Origin: Azolla pinnata
Lineage: Eukaryota; Streptophyta; Polypodiopsida; Salviniales; Salviniaceae
Direction of reading: 5' to 3'
Length of the DNA stretch: 64,000 nucleotides
Assembly: GCA_037176905.1 (NCBI GenBank)
Contig: JBBBWG010026569.1
Location: forward strand, 4,607 to 68,606
The notes beneath the pieces are model-generated. The model saw only the letters and a list, made by a program, of their open reading frames with translations. It was not told the DNA's origin and ran no database searches. This document shows, in pieces, positions 10,301 to 23,496 of the stretch. The position numbers were made by a program, and so were the translations under genes. Each line of letters begins with the position of its first letter. Position 1 is the first letter of the stretch.

Positions 10301-11355
10301 CGATTGCTTTATTAGCTAGCACCTTACTAGCACAGACTGATCGATTAATTTTGTTCTAGAATTACCCCCAGCCTCTGTTCATCGAATGTATAGCAACGGA
10401 ATCGATTTGGATCCATCAAATGTATCTGAAGTGATCGTTTCCTTCTTAATTTTACTTTTTGGGAAACCTTACCGACAAAAAAAGAAAACGCATGCCGAAA
10501 TTATAAATTACATTTTAATGCTTGCTAAAACTCGAAAAGTACTAATTAAGGCCTCCTAGTTTCGAAAACTTCACGCCGAATCAATTGATTAGCACCAAAT
10601 CAATTGATTGATCGTGAGCCCGATGAGCATCCAATCAGTTCGGTTAATTGGTGAGCGCTCGACTGATCGATTCCCACCAGATCAACTCGTCAATCAACTC
10701 ATTACATTCTAAAATTACTAATTTTTGCTACTCGAATGCAGGAAGAGGAAATCGATTAGGATCGTGGGGGAAGTGATTAGGAACAAAATCAATTAACGCT
10801 ACACTAACGAAATGAATTGGGGTGTTAACTGTTGAGCATTAAAGTTGTTAATTTCGATTATTAGCAGGCGTTAAAAAATGCGATTTACAATTTGTTTTCA
10901 TGAGACGTTATTTATTTATTTATTTTTCAGTTCGTTCCCCCGTTTCTAAAATTATCATTGCCCTCTTATTTTATTTTATTTCCTTTTCTTTTTTCTTTCC
11001 TTCTTTCTTTTTTTCTCATTTTAATTCCATTTTCCCCGCTTAGTTATTTCTTCTTCTTTCTTTTCGTTTTATTTTTTTTCTCGCTTTTGTTCTTTCCGCA
11101 AAAGACGAAAAAATAGGGCAACGAAACTTCGTTTCTTTTGTTATTATTTCCGATAAGATATCTTTTGTTTTTTTTTAAAATATGTTTTTTTGGATTTTAG
11201 GCATTTAACTGAACTGACCGACTTCCTCTCCTTTTTTCTCCTTTTTCTGGTTTTGTTTTTGTTCCTTTTATTTTTTGTTTGTTTTACCGCATTTTCATTT
11301 TTTCCGGGCGTAACTGACTAACGCACCAAACAACGGAACCCAAACCTATTTACAT
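10300..11355. other. AT-rich intergenic DNA with pyrimidine tracts
   Basis: Scattered TCGATTGATTAGCACC relics are followed by long T/C-rich stretches (10,920-11,300). No gene or RNA is recognised. Confidence 0.6.
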
Positions 11356-12190
11356 TTATGGCCCCTCTATGCTCATGTATGCGTGCATGCATGTATGTGC
11401 TTGTGCATGCATGTGGGTGCCGGTGTATGCATGCACGTATGTATGTATGTGTGTGTATGTATGTATGCGTGTCTGTGTGTATGTATGTATGTATGTATGT
11501 ATGTGTGTGTATGTATGTATGTATGTCTGTATGTATGTATGTATGTATGTATGTAAGTAGGTGGGTAGCTAGGTATGTATGTGTGTTCTGTATGTGCCTC
11601 TGTGTCTATGGATGCATGGCATTTGCTTATGTATGTATGCTTGCGTGCGTATGTGTTTTGTATGTGCGTGAAGGCATGTTCGCATGCATGCATGCGTGCG
11701 TTTGTGTATGCATGCACGTGTGTATGGATGTATGTCTGTGTGCATGTATGTGCGCGCCTGTGTTTATGGATGTAATGCATGCATGTGTGCGTTTGTGTAT
11801 GCATGCGCGTGTATACGTATGGATGTATGCCTGTGTGCATGTATGTGCGCGCCTGTGTTTATGTATGCATGCATGCATCTTCGTCTGTTTATGTATGTAT
11901 GCCTGCGTGCGTATGTGTTTCCGTGTTAAGTACGTGTTTATTTTATGTTTGTGTGTGTACGTGTACGTATGTGTGCGTTTGTGTATGTATGTGTTTGCGC
12001 ATGTATGTATGCATGTGTGCCTGTGTGTATTCATGGTGAACGTGTGCATTTGCTCATGTATGTATGCATGCGCGCATGTATGTGTGGCTGGGCATCATGT
12101 GTCGGTTTTGTATCTGCTTATGTGTCTATGTATGCATGTGTATATGCATGCATGCATGTATGTCATCCGTACTATGCATGTGTACGCTGT
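11356..12190 (+). repeat. Long (TGTATG)n / (TATG)n-derived tract with 94-bp internal repeat
   Basis: About 830 bp of alternating purine-pyrimidine sequence, built from TATG, TGTG and GCATGCATG. Longer repeats sit inside: the block ending TGCGCGCCTGTGTTTATG occurs at 11751 and 11845, 94 bp apart. Because the repeat has no stops in several frames it creates long Met/Tyr/Val/Cys-rich open frames on both strands; these are artefacts. Confidence 0.95.
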
Positions 12191-12199
12191 ACCTCTCAT

Positions 12200-13241
12200 T
12201 GTCCCACATGGAAACCTGTATCTGCATGATGCATATGCCATGCATACTCAAAACAACATTGCTGTTTTAATACAAAGATGCGCTTGTAAGCAGAAGCACA
12301 AGAGATCACGACAACTGCTCCTTCTACATAACATCGGGCCTTTCAGCTCAAGGCAAATTCCTTCCGACCATCATGTGCTTTTTATGCATGATATCCACTG
12401 CAAATTTTCTAGGCCAGTGGATTCATGGATCATCACCTAGCACGAATAGTCTTCTCCTGTGCTGTGTGATTGTTGCATTTGGCAGAATTTACTGACATTT
12501 GAAAACACACATATGTGCTTGTACACCACTAAAGAAGAGGCTGGAAAAGCTCACCACCAAAGCATTTGCATGCAGAGCTGGATGAGAAGTAATGCATTTG
12601 TAGTCTTCACTTCACCTCCTGTCAAGTGGCACCCATCATCAAAGTGTAAAGCTTCCAGGTTCAGAGCTTCCAAGTTCCCAATCCACAGACCACTTTTTCA
12701 GTCACAGCTCTGCATGAGTTTTCTGTACAAACTCAGCTCTTCTTCCTTCCACAAAACTGGAAATAGACTAGTCAAAACAGAATCAGCATATAATTGGATA
12801 TGTGAACAACTCCACAAAACATCCAGAGATCGTGTGCTGAGAAAGAGCACGGACATTCCACAGAATCTTGTGCGCATGCACGCACTAGTATTGAAGAGAA
12901 TAATGCATTTGTATTTGCATTAGCCTTCCAACCAAACATCTTCTGCTCGAGTAACTACAAACTAGTCCCCATGTGTAGCAACAATAGCAAGATCTCGGTA
13001 CTAGTTCATACTCCAATTCTAAAGTTGGAATTCCTTGTCACAGTAACGAGAAGCTTGTTACCCTCACCCCCAACAAAAAGAAGATACAAAATGTATGTAT
13101 AGGTGGACTCAACAGGCATATCTTTCCGAGTCACAGCTATGCTTAAAAGGAAAACAAAAAAGGAAGTTTAAAAAATATAGCAAAAAAAAACTCATTGTGT
13201 GGAAAGAGAGCATCATTCACTGGGTTCAAAACCTAATATAC
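12200..13241. other. Intergenic and 3' flank of the Hsp70-15-type gene
   Basis: No convincing gene is present. The right part probably includes the 3' UTR of the minus-strand chaperone gene. A 154-codon open frame at 12,459-12,923 shows no recognisable domain and does not look coding. Confidence 0.55.
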
Positions 13242-16200
13242 TCAATCGGTCTGCATAGTATCGCCCTCTTGGTTAGGAGTTTCTGTATCCATAGGTTGCG
13301 TGGCTTCAGAATCAGCAGGTCCCTTAGCATTTGGATGCCCTTCTGCCTCGGGAGTTGCCGCCTCTGCAGGTGATGGTGAAGCTGGTTTAGGTGGAGGCGG
13401 GCGAGACTTGGTCATGATCGGCTTGCAAAACCTTTGCCATATCAAAAACAAACATCATGGTCAGCATCACAAAATCGAAATCACCATTCGACATAGAGAA
13501 TTAAAAGTTTTTGTGGCCCAACTTACCGATCAAGCACATCCACTTTCTTCTTGATCTCAGCAGAAAGAAGCACAGGGTTGGCCGATCGGGGAAGCTGATC
13601 TTGCTGTGTTTTCTTTTCTTTGAACCAGTCTTCAGCTTTGTTACATTCATTAATAACCTACCACATTCAAATTTAATCGATACTTAACGTGTCGCAAGAA
13701 ACATGCAAAAAATCCCAAAAATCAAACACAAGGTTGCTTGCAGATTATATACCATAATGTAAGGAACTAACCTTCTCTTTCTCTGCAGGATCTATGTGAT
13801 CAAATTTCGGATCCTTAGACTTTGCCGCTTCACGGAAACTGTTGATGCAATACAATAGTTGTTCAATAGAAGGTCCCCTGGCTTCTTCCTCCTTATACCT
13901 TCCTTCAATAGGATCCCCGAGCTGTGCATAAAAATCATAGCATGTGCGACAGAAACTTCAAAATGTCGTCCAATACAAATATGTATAGCCAACAATATAA
14001 ATTTTCCAAACAAATAGCTGTAAAAATCTAGATACATTCCATTAATCTCTAAGAGGTGCAGTAACAAGGTAAATACATAACAACTCGGTGAGGCAACACA
14101 ATCCTGCTAAAACAATGGAGGGTGAAATGCAATGCAAGAACGAAACTAGGTTTTCTACCTTTTTCAGCTCAGCCAACTTAGCCACATAAACACCTTTAGT
14201 TTCATCCTCTCCTTCTTCATATAGCCAATCCTCAGCATCTTGAAGCTTTGAAACAAGCTCTTCCCGTTCAGCATCAGTAGCAAAGTCTTTGTATTTCTCG
14301 AATATCTATGGAAGCGGACAAGGTAGGCATGGAGCATTAATTCACAACTTAGTGAATTGGATTGATGTGGGGGTGTAGCACAAGCTAATAACAAGAGTAC
14401 CTTATTACGCATATCATAAACATAAGCTTCTACTGCATTTTTCTTATCCTTTGTTTCCTCCATAACCCTATCTTGCAATGCCATTTCAAATTCCTTCTCA
14501 ATATACTTCTCCAATTCAGCTGGAGGTAGACCACCAACAATTGCTTCACTCACAGCAATATCCTCTCTAATAAGTTTCTTCTTCTTTGGCGTATCTTTCT
14601 ACAATAATCAATAGCAAACAATTAGAAACGTTAGAAAATTTTATGACAAATACTAGCAATGTCCCACATTAGACCCAGACCTTTGGAGGTTCAACATCCA
14701 TTTGAGAAGGCTTTGTTTCAACAGACCGATCAGGTCCATGAGAATTATCAGGTTCGCTACCATTATTTCCTGCGTAGTCTCCCTTAGTGTCGCCCAAATC
14801 AACAGATGTATCAACCTTATGATCTACAGATGTTTCTTTATCAACATCCATATTGCTGGAATCAGAAGGCTTGGTCACAGGAACATCAACGATCTCTTCT
14901 TCTATCATCTGCAGAGAAAAAAATAAGTTGTAATCATACACCCTATTTTAAATTGGGTATAAGATTCCACAAGGAATATATGAGACATGAGACTTACTGT
15001 TGCTGATTCAACGGACACAATTCCATGCAAATTCAGGCGAATTTTGACCTTGATCTTAGCTCTCTCTGACTTCACAGGCTTGAAAGGACCAATCTATAGG
15101 CAGAGAAAGGAAAATGATAAATGCTATACATTATAAGAATACCTAATTTGGTGATCTCAATTACATCTAGATAACCCATAACTTACAGTGAATGTATTGA
15201 TCTTCTGAGGGGTACCCGGCGGAAGATCTTGCACATCTCCATAGAGAACATCGATGTTAAATGTGCTAGCCCTGTAGAAGGTCAACATCTTTGTGCTGGG
15301 GACTGGATTACCCTTTGGGAAGACAATGCTCGTGTGGGCCGCCTCAGCAGGAGCCCCACCTTCTTCTGACTCAGGAGCAGACCCTTTCCATGCAAGACAA
15401 ATCGAGAATGGGAAAGCATCTTGAACCTACAGACATTAAGCAGTTCTATTATGTAAGTGCACCTTCATCGTGACTTTAAAAAGCTTTTTAAGGCATTTCA
15501 GTAAGGATAAGTAATAGTAAACCAGTGAAGAGGTTCTTTGAAAAGCCACAATGACAAGGGGATCACAAGTATATCACAAGCTGAACTAAGCAGAAAGCAA
15601 AACATATAAGAGATTAGTGTACGAAACTTTTTCCAGACAAAAATTGTTATATACACAAAAAATAGAGCTTAAGTTAACAAGTCTGTATTGACTGCCACAA
15701 AATAATAACAAACATAACGTAGCAGCTTCAGAAAATAAGTACAACTAAGAACAGCAACATATGGGAGAATAAAAAATACAAAAAATAAAACCTTTTGAGA
15801 CTCGATCCCATCAAGGTACATCCAAGCATACAAAAATTTGGCATTGATCGTATATTCTTAGCTGATACGATGTACTGAACGAAAAAAGGGAGGGTTATTC
15901 ATATCATGAGAGCCTGTAGATTAGGCATCATGTATATTCAACATGACACCTGAAGGTCAGTTTTACCATGCATAACGCTATTCAAGAACAAATATTGAGT
16001 TATTAACATGCTAGGCAAACAAACTGAAAGACAGCCTACCCCACATAACACAGTTCCCCAAAAACAAATGGAGCAATTTTCATAGTAAGCAGAAGGAAAA
16101 AGTGAATGCAATTTTGCACTCTTACAAGCTCAAAAGTAAATTTTTCCTAAAGCCTAGGGAATCAACATGCTAAACCGAGAGAAGAGTGAATAGAATCCTG

Positions 16201-17412
16201 CACTCAAACGAGATTACATGAATAAAAGGAAAACCGGTTTACCTCAAATTCTCGGACTCGGAAAGTTGGGCTAAGCATGGCACACTGCAAGGCACAACCT
16301 CGAGCAACACATTCACTAGCATTCATAGTCCTGCTGGGCTCTTTCTTGAACACATCGGTTAGGATCTTGATGATGGAAGGGACTCGAGAACCCGAGCCCA
16401 CAACCTCAACTGCATATAACTTATCAGGAGAAATGTTTGCTCCTTCTAGTGCTCTCTCACAGAGAGCACTCACTCGCTGCAAGATCGGCTGTGCCATCTT
16501 CTCAAAATCATCTCTTTTCATAAATCCTCTCACATCTTTCTCATCCATCAGGCACTCAATGTTCAATGGAGCTTCTGGATTCGCACTCAAAACTTTCTTC
16601 ATCTTCTCACACGCAGTTCTTAACCTCTGCGAAGCTCTTGCATTTGAGCGGACATCGATCCTGTATTCTTCTTTGAACTTCTCGCAGAAATGATCAAACA
16701 AGACCTCGTCGAAGTCTCGGCCACCAAGAGATCTATCGAAAGCATGGGTGAGAACCTTCAACTGGCCTTTCTTGAAAGAAACTACACATACCTGCATGGC
16801 CGCATGTCCTACGTCTACAAACACAACATTGATGGGATCGTTGTCAGGTAAATCAGTCTTGTAGATGCCATAACCGAGTGCTGTTGCAGTAGTTTCGTGC
16901 ATTAGGCGAAGAGGCCTTAATCCAGCTATGGAGGCGGCATCGAGCATTGCCCTGCGTTGAATCTCGCTGAAGAAAACAGGGATACCGATAACACAGTCGG
17001 CGACATTTGTCTGCAGATTCTTCTCAGCTATGCTCTTCAGATTCGACAAGATCATGCCAAGGATCTGAGAAGAGGTGAAGGATCTGCTGTCGCCGAGATA
17101 TTGGACATGGATGAGGGGCGCACCATCGGGGCCTTCGGTAACAGAGAAGGGAAAGCGCAGCAGATCTTGCTGCACATCTTCGTCCCGGAAGTTCCGGCCC
17201 AGAAGGCGTTTGATCTGGGCCACAGTGTTCTTGGGGGTCATGGTGAGAGAAGAGGAAGCGGCGGTTCCCACGAACCGTTGCTTCTCGTTGAAGCTAACGA
17301 GGGCAGGGGTCTCACGCTTGGATTCATCGTTCAGGACCACGTCGATGCCTCTCTGGCGAGCGACAGCGACGATGCAGTTCTCGTTGCCAACGTCGAGACC
17401 TACGACACTCAT
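13242..17412 (-). CDS. HSP70-15: Hsp110/SSE-type Hsp70 (plant Hsp70-14/15 class)
   Basis: Nine exons: 17412-16243, 15426-15187, 15093-14998, 14908-14681, 14598-14401, 14305-14159, 13921-13772, 13657-13527 and 13431-13242, all in phase, for 849 residues. The start MSVVGLDVGNENCIVAVARQ and motifs VLNDESKRETPALV, HETTATALGYGIYKTDLP, DRSLGGRDFDEVLF, VVGSGSRVPSIIKIL and MNASECVARGCALQ define the nucleotide-binding half. The second exon opens the beta-sandwich. An acidic insert with NMDVDKETSVD follows, then the alpha-helical lid (EFEMALQDRVMEETKDKKNAVEAYVYDMRNK). This layout is that of Hsp110 nucleotide-exchange factors acting with cytosolic Hsp70. The ATG at 17412 matches the family start. An in-frame ATG at 17571 would add a repeat-encoded Arg/Ala stretch and is rejected. 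Confidence 0.95.
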
Positions 17413-17439
17413 GGCTGCGGCAGCTGCTCTTCTTCTTCT

Positions 17440-17520
17440 CCTTCTTCTTCTTCTCCTCCTCTTCCTCCTCCTCCTCCTCCTCCTCCTCCTGCTGCTGCTG
17501 CTGCTGCTGCAACTGCTCTT
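17440..17520. repeat. Trinucleotide repeats in the Hsp70-15 leader
   Basis: TTCTTC, CCTCCTCCT and GCTGCTGCT runs lie just upstream of the start codon on the minus strand. In frame with the CDS they would encode Ser/Arg/Ala runs, but the family protein starts downstream of them. Confidence 0.8.
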
Positions 17521-17694
17521 TCTTCCTAGTGCTGCAGAGCGAGGTAATCGTGGGAGATTCGCAGAGAGCAAGGAAGCAGAGGCTAAAGGACGGATTGGAT
17601 CGGCGAGGTGGGGAAGGTGCAGGTTCGAGGTCTTCTTCTCCGACCGGTGCGGCGCAGGCGAGCGCGAGCGATGGCGAGATCGGAGGCCGAGGTT

Positions 17695-17735
17695 AGGCTT
17701 AGGGTTAGGGTTAGGGTTAGGGTTAGGGCGAGGGC
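17695..17735 (+). repeat. TTAGGG interstitial telomere-like run
   Basis: About five to six TTAGGG units lie around 280-320 bp upstream of the Hsp70-15-type start codon, in the promoter region of that minus-strand gene. Confidence 0.9.
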
Positions 17736-18024
17736 TTGAAATGGGGGAGTAATGTGGCGATGGCGAAGAAGGAAGTTCGGTTTTCTGTCTGCAATCAGAA
17801 TTAGGGTTTGGAGCAGCAGTGAAGAAAGGCGGAGGAGGAAAGCTCTAGAAGCTTCCAGAGACTACGATTTCACGAATTCCTTATATATATATATGTATTT
17901 ATTTGTTTGTTTATTTATTTATAAAAGGGAATTCTCCACGTTCATTGAAATTACAAATGTAGCCCCATTTTTCCTTGAAATCTCGTTTTGTGGCCCACCT
18001 CCCAAACTAGTTCCTCTTTACTGA

Positions 18025-18280
18025 GTATGGAATTAGGGTTAGGGTTTATGGTCATAGGGTTTAGGGTCTGGGGATCGATTTACGGTTTAGGGTTTGGGGT
18101 TTAGAGCTTTACGGTTTACGGTTTTTTAGGGTTTTACGATCTGCGGTTTAGGGTATATGGTTTTACAGGTTTATGGTTTAGGGTTTTTTGATTTACCAGT
18201 TCGAGGTTTAGGGTTTTCTGATTTACCAGTTCGGGGTTTAGGGCTTTATGATTTATGGTTTAGGGTTTGGGGTTGAGTTC
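18025..18280 (+). repeat. Degenerate TTTAGGG-like tract
   Basis: About 250 bp in which GGTTTAGGGTTT recurs with variants such as GGTTTACGG, GGTTTATGG and TTACCAGTTCG(G/A)GG. It reads as an old, decayed interstitial telomere-like array. Confidence 0.8.
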
Positions 18281-19966
18281 GCCGCTTACATTATCGAGGC
18301 TCATGTTGTTCTATTTTCCGAGACTTGTTCTCTGTTCGGGGAAGCTACACAGATTGGCGCAAGCGGAAATTTTGTTGTGGTCACATGGCTAGCTTAATCA
18401 GCGCAGTTATTATGTTAACCGATTAGGGGCCCTTTCTGCCATTTACACAAACAATTCCATCTTAACATCGTGGGCGGAACTGAACGAAACTAAGCGTTGT
18501 GTATCAATCGGTCTTCTGGCCTGTGTTTGAACACTCCAGGCCAAAGTGGAATGTATCTGTACTCTAGGATTGAAGCCAACTTCGGAGTCGGTTTCATCTG
18601 AGACGGTTCAGAAACTACAAACTTGTGGAATCCAAACCAAACCAACGAAATCCGGATCGAGGCCAGACAGATTGAGCTGCTTGAAATGCTAGATTCAATA
18701 TACTCACGATATCTCAAGCTATTTTCGTCGCAATTTCAAAATCGGTCAGTCAAAGTAGTCAAAAGCCTAGCCAAATTTGAACCCACCAAACTAAGTCATG
18801 AAACTGCTCAAGCCCAGTTGTTGATCGAGTTTCGACTCAACACAAGCAACTCCCGATCTCCACTGAGTTCCACAACATAAAAAAAACTGTTTGTTAAGCC
18901 CACCAAACATAGTATGGATCTTCACTATACCCATACTATAGCACATGAAAGGTTTAGGACTAAAAATTGAAGTAAAAGGTCGAGTAGTTTCAACAAACCC
19001 GAATCATGGAACCTTTGGGAGCGGATCTCCAACTGGGAAATACTGTTTCGGCCCGATTTCATTCGCGTGTTCCGATCGGATCGAAAAAGCTTCCACGACG
19101 ATGATGCTGAATGCTGGAAACAACTTTGATTGGACTTCCATGTCATTGCAACATCGAAATCGAATCGAAATCACTTGCGGAATCGAATCTCTGTGGCCAT
19201 TGGAAGGCCAATCAATATGCTGGCACTAAAAAAAGATCCATCATCACTCCATTCATTCAGCATTCGAAACGGTGTAAACTCAATTGATGACCCCTGCTAG
19301 AAGCAAAGCGGCTTTCAACGACAAATTTGGACCATATACAGCTTCTTCAAAAGCTCCATAGCAATGGCTACAAACCTTCAACACAGGCCAAAAAACTCTC
19401 AAGAGGCTAAAATGAGGAGAGATCATAACACTGTTCCAGAACCATTTGTGTACAAAACACGCGAACCAAGAGAGCGTAATCTATTGCCTTAACATGAGTG
19501 ATGGGCAATACCGGGTTTTCCAAATGGTGTAAGAGAGTTGATAGCCATGAGTGCAACCATAGCTGCACTCTCCTTCCCTCAATGTTCAAAATCTATCGAA
19601 AACAATGCATACACAAACTGTAGTCGATGCCGCGGAGTTCGCGAGAAAAGCCGAATACAGGCTTGAAAATGGTACATATAGACACCCCTTTTCCCTCCTT
19701 GAGCATCGACAGCATAGAATACAATCAGGAGCTTTTGTGGAAGCAACAAAAGCGCCCGTGAAAGCGCCACGAGAACACATCAGCAAAGCATACATGCGGT
19801 TTCCCATCGATTCGATTCGCCTTAAGCATGAACCATAACCAGCTGGATCGATCATCCCTAGCATCGGTTAACCAGCTTCTTTCTTTCTACACATTCCAAT
19901 GCATGCGGCGAAAACTGAAATAGGGCAATAGTTTAATGCTCCATTCAAAGACCCATCAAGGAGACA
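18280..19966. other. Intergenic stretch
   Basis: No gene recognised. The right end probably includes the 3' UTR of the minus-strand ACR-type gene. Open frames are short and lack known motifs. Confidence 0.55.
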
Positions 19967-22641
19967 CTATTCCACCATGCTTGGGCTCAGTGACAAGCGC
20001 TCCCACTGAGATTTGAGAAGGCTTCCAATGGAGAAACCTGCTCTATCCCCACCACTGCTGGAGTATGCTCTCTCGAATTTCATCGGATCTTTCACGAGCA
20101 ATGTCTGTCTCCCTATCTTATTCCGGACCGCTTCAACTGCCTTCATGTCCACATGTGCTCCCGATACATCGGTCACGTGGAACGTGTTAACCGCCTTACT
20201 GCCTTGAGTGCATATACTTGCTTGTGTCACTGACAAGCCATTCTCCCGCAAAATGCGAGTTACGTCAGACAGCAAACCAGCTTTATCTCTTGCCAACAGC
20301 TCGAGCCTTATACCCTGGTGTGGAGAAGATGACATTGTTATTTGATACAGAGTGACGATTGTAGATCGTATTTGCTCTTCGTTAAACGCGTTATATATGG
20401 TATGTTGTATCGCAGCAAACAGCTTTTAGAGTAAATTCTTACCCGAGCAGCCCTTCTTTCAATGGCCGCTTCGAGACACCGGATAACTTTCTGCTTCTCA
20501 CCCTCTGTATCTAGTGTGCGCCCATCCATATGTCGGATATAGTACTCCTGCATAAGAGCAGAACCCATACATACTTCAATGCCCATACATCCACTCAATA
20601 CAAATGAATATGAAGCAGCTTGTTACCACCTCACAATGCCTTTACTTTTTCTTTTAGTTATCGGGAAACGAGTAAGGAAACGATCAGAGACTTAATTTCA
20701 TTTGGTATATCACCTGTATAGCCTTTGGCCCCTCTGAATCTATCGTGCCATGGAAAACAACATATTGCATGTCGGTAAGTGTGCAAATGCTATCAAACAC
20801 CAATTTTGGACGATCTTTGCATTGGATGTTGACCACAGAATAGTCCTTCTCCCTGCAGTTCTCAATTGTGATATGCGGTCTTGTGAGCCTATCTACCTTT
20901 GAGCCAAGATTAGAGTTGCCCTCATAGTCCCTATCAGCAAACATCATTTGATGCAGCCTTCTATCGGTGTGGGTCAAACCAAGTGAAAATACCGTCTTTG
21001 CCCGCTTTCTATCATCCGAAACTTCAAGGACATTGCAAAGCTGCTCTTTCATAATCGATAACTTCTCAATATCCTCAATGGGGCCGACACGAGTTTCATC
21101 GGATACATATAGAACACAAGCTAGCCTTCCATTGTGCGTCCACATCTCTCCACCAACTATATTGCACTTGAGACTTGTGAGCACTGCCATTATCTCAGAT
21201 AATACACCTGGACGATCTGAACCAACCATTTCTATAGCCGTGTGCTCCCCCATCGATTTTGCACCTACAGTTCGGCCCAAACATGTACGCACTTCGGCAT
21301 TTGTAGATGATCTTTTGGCTCCCAAAGACTGCCGAAAATAAGTTATCATGCATAATCAGTTACAGAACGAGTGTTGTAATGTCTATTCTAGTAAACCCAC
21401 AAGCCTAAATGCTTACATGGGGAAGTACCATGCAAGGAAAAACCTAGGCATTACCTATGAACACCAACAACAATATTAGAGAATCAGGCAAACAACAAAG
21501 CTTTGATCATGCTCGAGGCACTCATTCTTAAGGAGACAATACCAGGGCATTAGATGGTTTTTATCAAAGGGTTATCTTTTCGGTTGAAGAAGACAGTTTG
21601 TGTGAACATATGCATTAGCACCCACAAGAGATGCACTGATGGGCGAAGGACGAATCAAACCTGTTGTATGTATTCAATCACACGGTCATCGGTGACTTTT
21701 CGACCAAGTTGATCATTGACATGGAAGACTGGTTTAATTGATGGAAACAGTTAGTTAGCAAGCAACAAAGTAAACTTGGGGAAAACAACTAAGAAATAAT
21801 AGGCAAGGGCTCACAGACCATCCATGAACCAGCCACCGTCAGATGATATGTATGCCTTAGATATGGTGAGGTCAAGATCTGTCAGTACTTGAACAACTTC
21901 TAGCAATATCCCATGCTTGTTTGCACTGTCGACCTGACCAGCACAAACATTACCCTGAACATGTTTATCAAACATCATAGAATCGCGATGCAGCGGATCA
22001 AACTAAATGAAATAATGAATGATGCAGTGATTCACTCGAAAAAGAAGAAGGAATGTTAGGGACCAGTATATACCTTAATCAAAGAGAATTTCTCTGAAGA
22101 TTCATTGTCTATGACCACCCTGCCACAACAACACAACATCCGCACCGCTTAGTCAAACGGGCAGTCTATGTCCTGTAACTAAGGTGCTTTCAGATGTAGA
22201 TGCTCTAAATCAGTAAACATGCATGTATGACTGTGAATCGACACGCACACCTACATAGCACTGATAAATACCACATCTTTGTTTATCTATCATTCTGAGC
22301 AAGGAGACAGACAATCGAGCACAATTATAAGTTACCAAAGACTCAGAATTCAATCTTACATGGCCTGCCCCACACCGTTTCTAAGTTCTCATTACATGGT
22401 GGAAACAGCATGTAACATGTCTCGGCTGAATAGCAAAAGCATGCATCAAAAGCACCTTTGCCATGATTTTAGCAGGCAATCTGACCCGAAAAGGGAAGAG
22501 CAAGGGAAACCACAAACATTCCTCCGAAAACCTTATGAACAAGTTCAAAGCCCATCGAGGTTTGCAGGAGGAGGCATACTTGGGTGGATGTATTCGTTGG
22601 CTGAGGGTCTCGTACTCGGGGTCGAAGTAAGGCCATTCCAT
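19967..22641 (-). CDS. ACR-type protein with four ACT domains
   Basis: Seven exons: 22641-22580, 22119-22074, 21933-21819, 21728-21661, 21328-20714, 20547-20443 and 20314-19967, in phase, for 452 residues, close to the ~450 usual for plant ACR proteins. The start MEWPYFDPEYETLSQRIHPP is typical. Four ACT domains begin near residues 37 (VDSANKHGILLEVVQVL), 126 (AIEMVGSDRPGVLSEI), 262 (VVNIQCKDRPKLVFDSI) and 339 (IRLELLARDKAGLLSDV). The family spacer HTDRRLHQMMFADRDY is present. ACT domains usually bind amino acids, so ACR proteins are thought to be sensors; the ligand is unknown and no catalytic domain is visible. Exon 3 could instead start at 21954, adding seven residues in frame. Confidence 0.92.
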
Positions 22642-23084
22642 CGCTGCACAGGGGAAAGAAACTGGGCTCGGGGGCGTTAAGGTGCAGGACCAGAGGGAGG
22701 AAATCACACAAAGAAGCTAACAGCTGGGAACTCACAGTGAGGGAGCAAAGGTTTGGCGTCCTTCGTCTTCTTCCTTTCTCCCACTCCTTTCCCCTTTCTC
22801 CTTTCCCCTTTCTCCTCCTCCTCCTCCTCTTCTCCTTCTTCTACTCTTCTCCTTCTCCTTCTTCTGCAGACCCACAAAGAGACAGAAGCACAGCACGCTT
22901 GAAAAAGGCTAGGAAACAGGAACAGTGATGAGAGCTGAAGGGTGGTCCTTGTCGAGCTTGGGCCTTTTGGCTATGGTGCCCAAAGTCAGAGAGAAGGAGA
23001 GAAGGAGAAGTCGCTGTCAAGAGGGTCCTCTCTTCTTCTTCTTATTTTTCACTTGGTTGCAATGATGTCCATCCATGAGGCATC

Positions 23085-23295
23085 AAAGGTCATGCATGTG
23101 GATGTGCATGTGTGGATGTGTGAGTATGGATGTGTGCATGTGGATGTGCATGTGGGTGTGCGTGTGTGGATGTGTGCATGTGGATGTGCATGTGCATGTG
23201 TGTGTGTGGATGTGTGCATGTGGATGTGTGCATGTGGATGTGGATGTGCATGTGTGTGTGTGGATGTGTGCATGTGGATGTGTGTGTATGGGATA
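23085..23295 (+). repeat. GTGGATGTGTGCATG minisatellite
   Basis: About 210 bp of 12-18-bp units mixing GTGGATGTG, TGCATG and TGTGTGTG. It opens frames on both strands that are rich in Cys/Val/Met or His/Thr. These are repeat artefacts. Confidence 0.9.
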
Positions 23296-23496
23296 TATGC
23301 CTTCTGCGCCCGTCGCCTGCGAGCGAGCAGCGCCAAAGATTTTTAGGGTTTTTTGCGAGGGATGGTGAAGATTTAGGGTTTGCGGCCGAGTTCCAGATGC
23401 GTGGATTCTCAAGTGAAAAGCTGCAGAGAGCAGCTTGCCCGCAACCGGGAGCTGGCTCGAGAGCGGGAGAAACGATGCGAGCTTCTGTGTTGTGAT

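Noticed and set aside
11358-12440. 360-codon Cys/Tyr/Val/Met-rich open frame
   Set aside because: It is the translation of the TGTATG tract. All overlapping frames on both strands are equally open, and no domain or codon signal is present.
17413-17571. 53-residue N-terminal extension of the Hsp70-15-type protein
   Set aside because: Mostly poly-Ser/Arg/Ala from trinucleotide repeats, while family members start at MSVVG.
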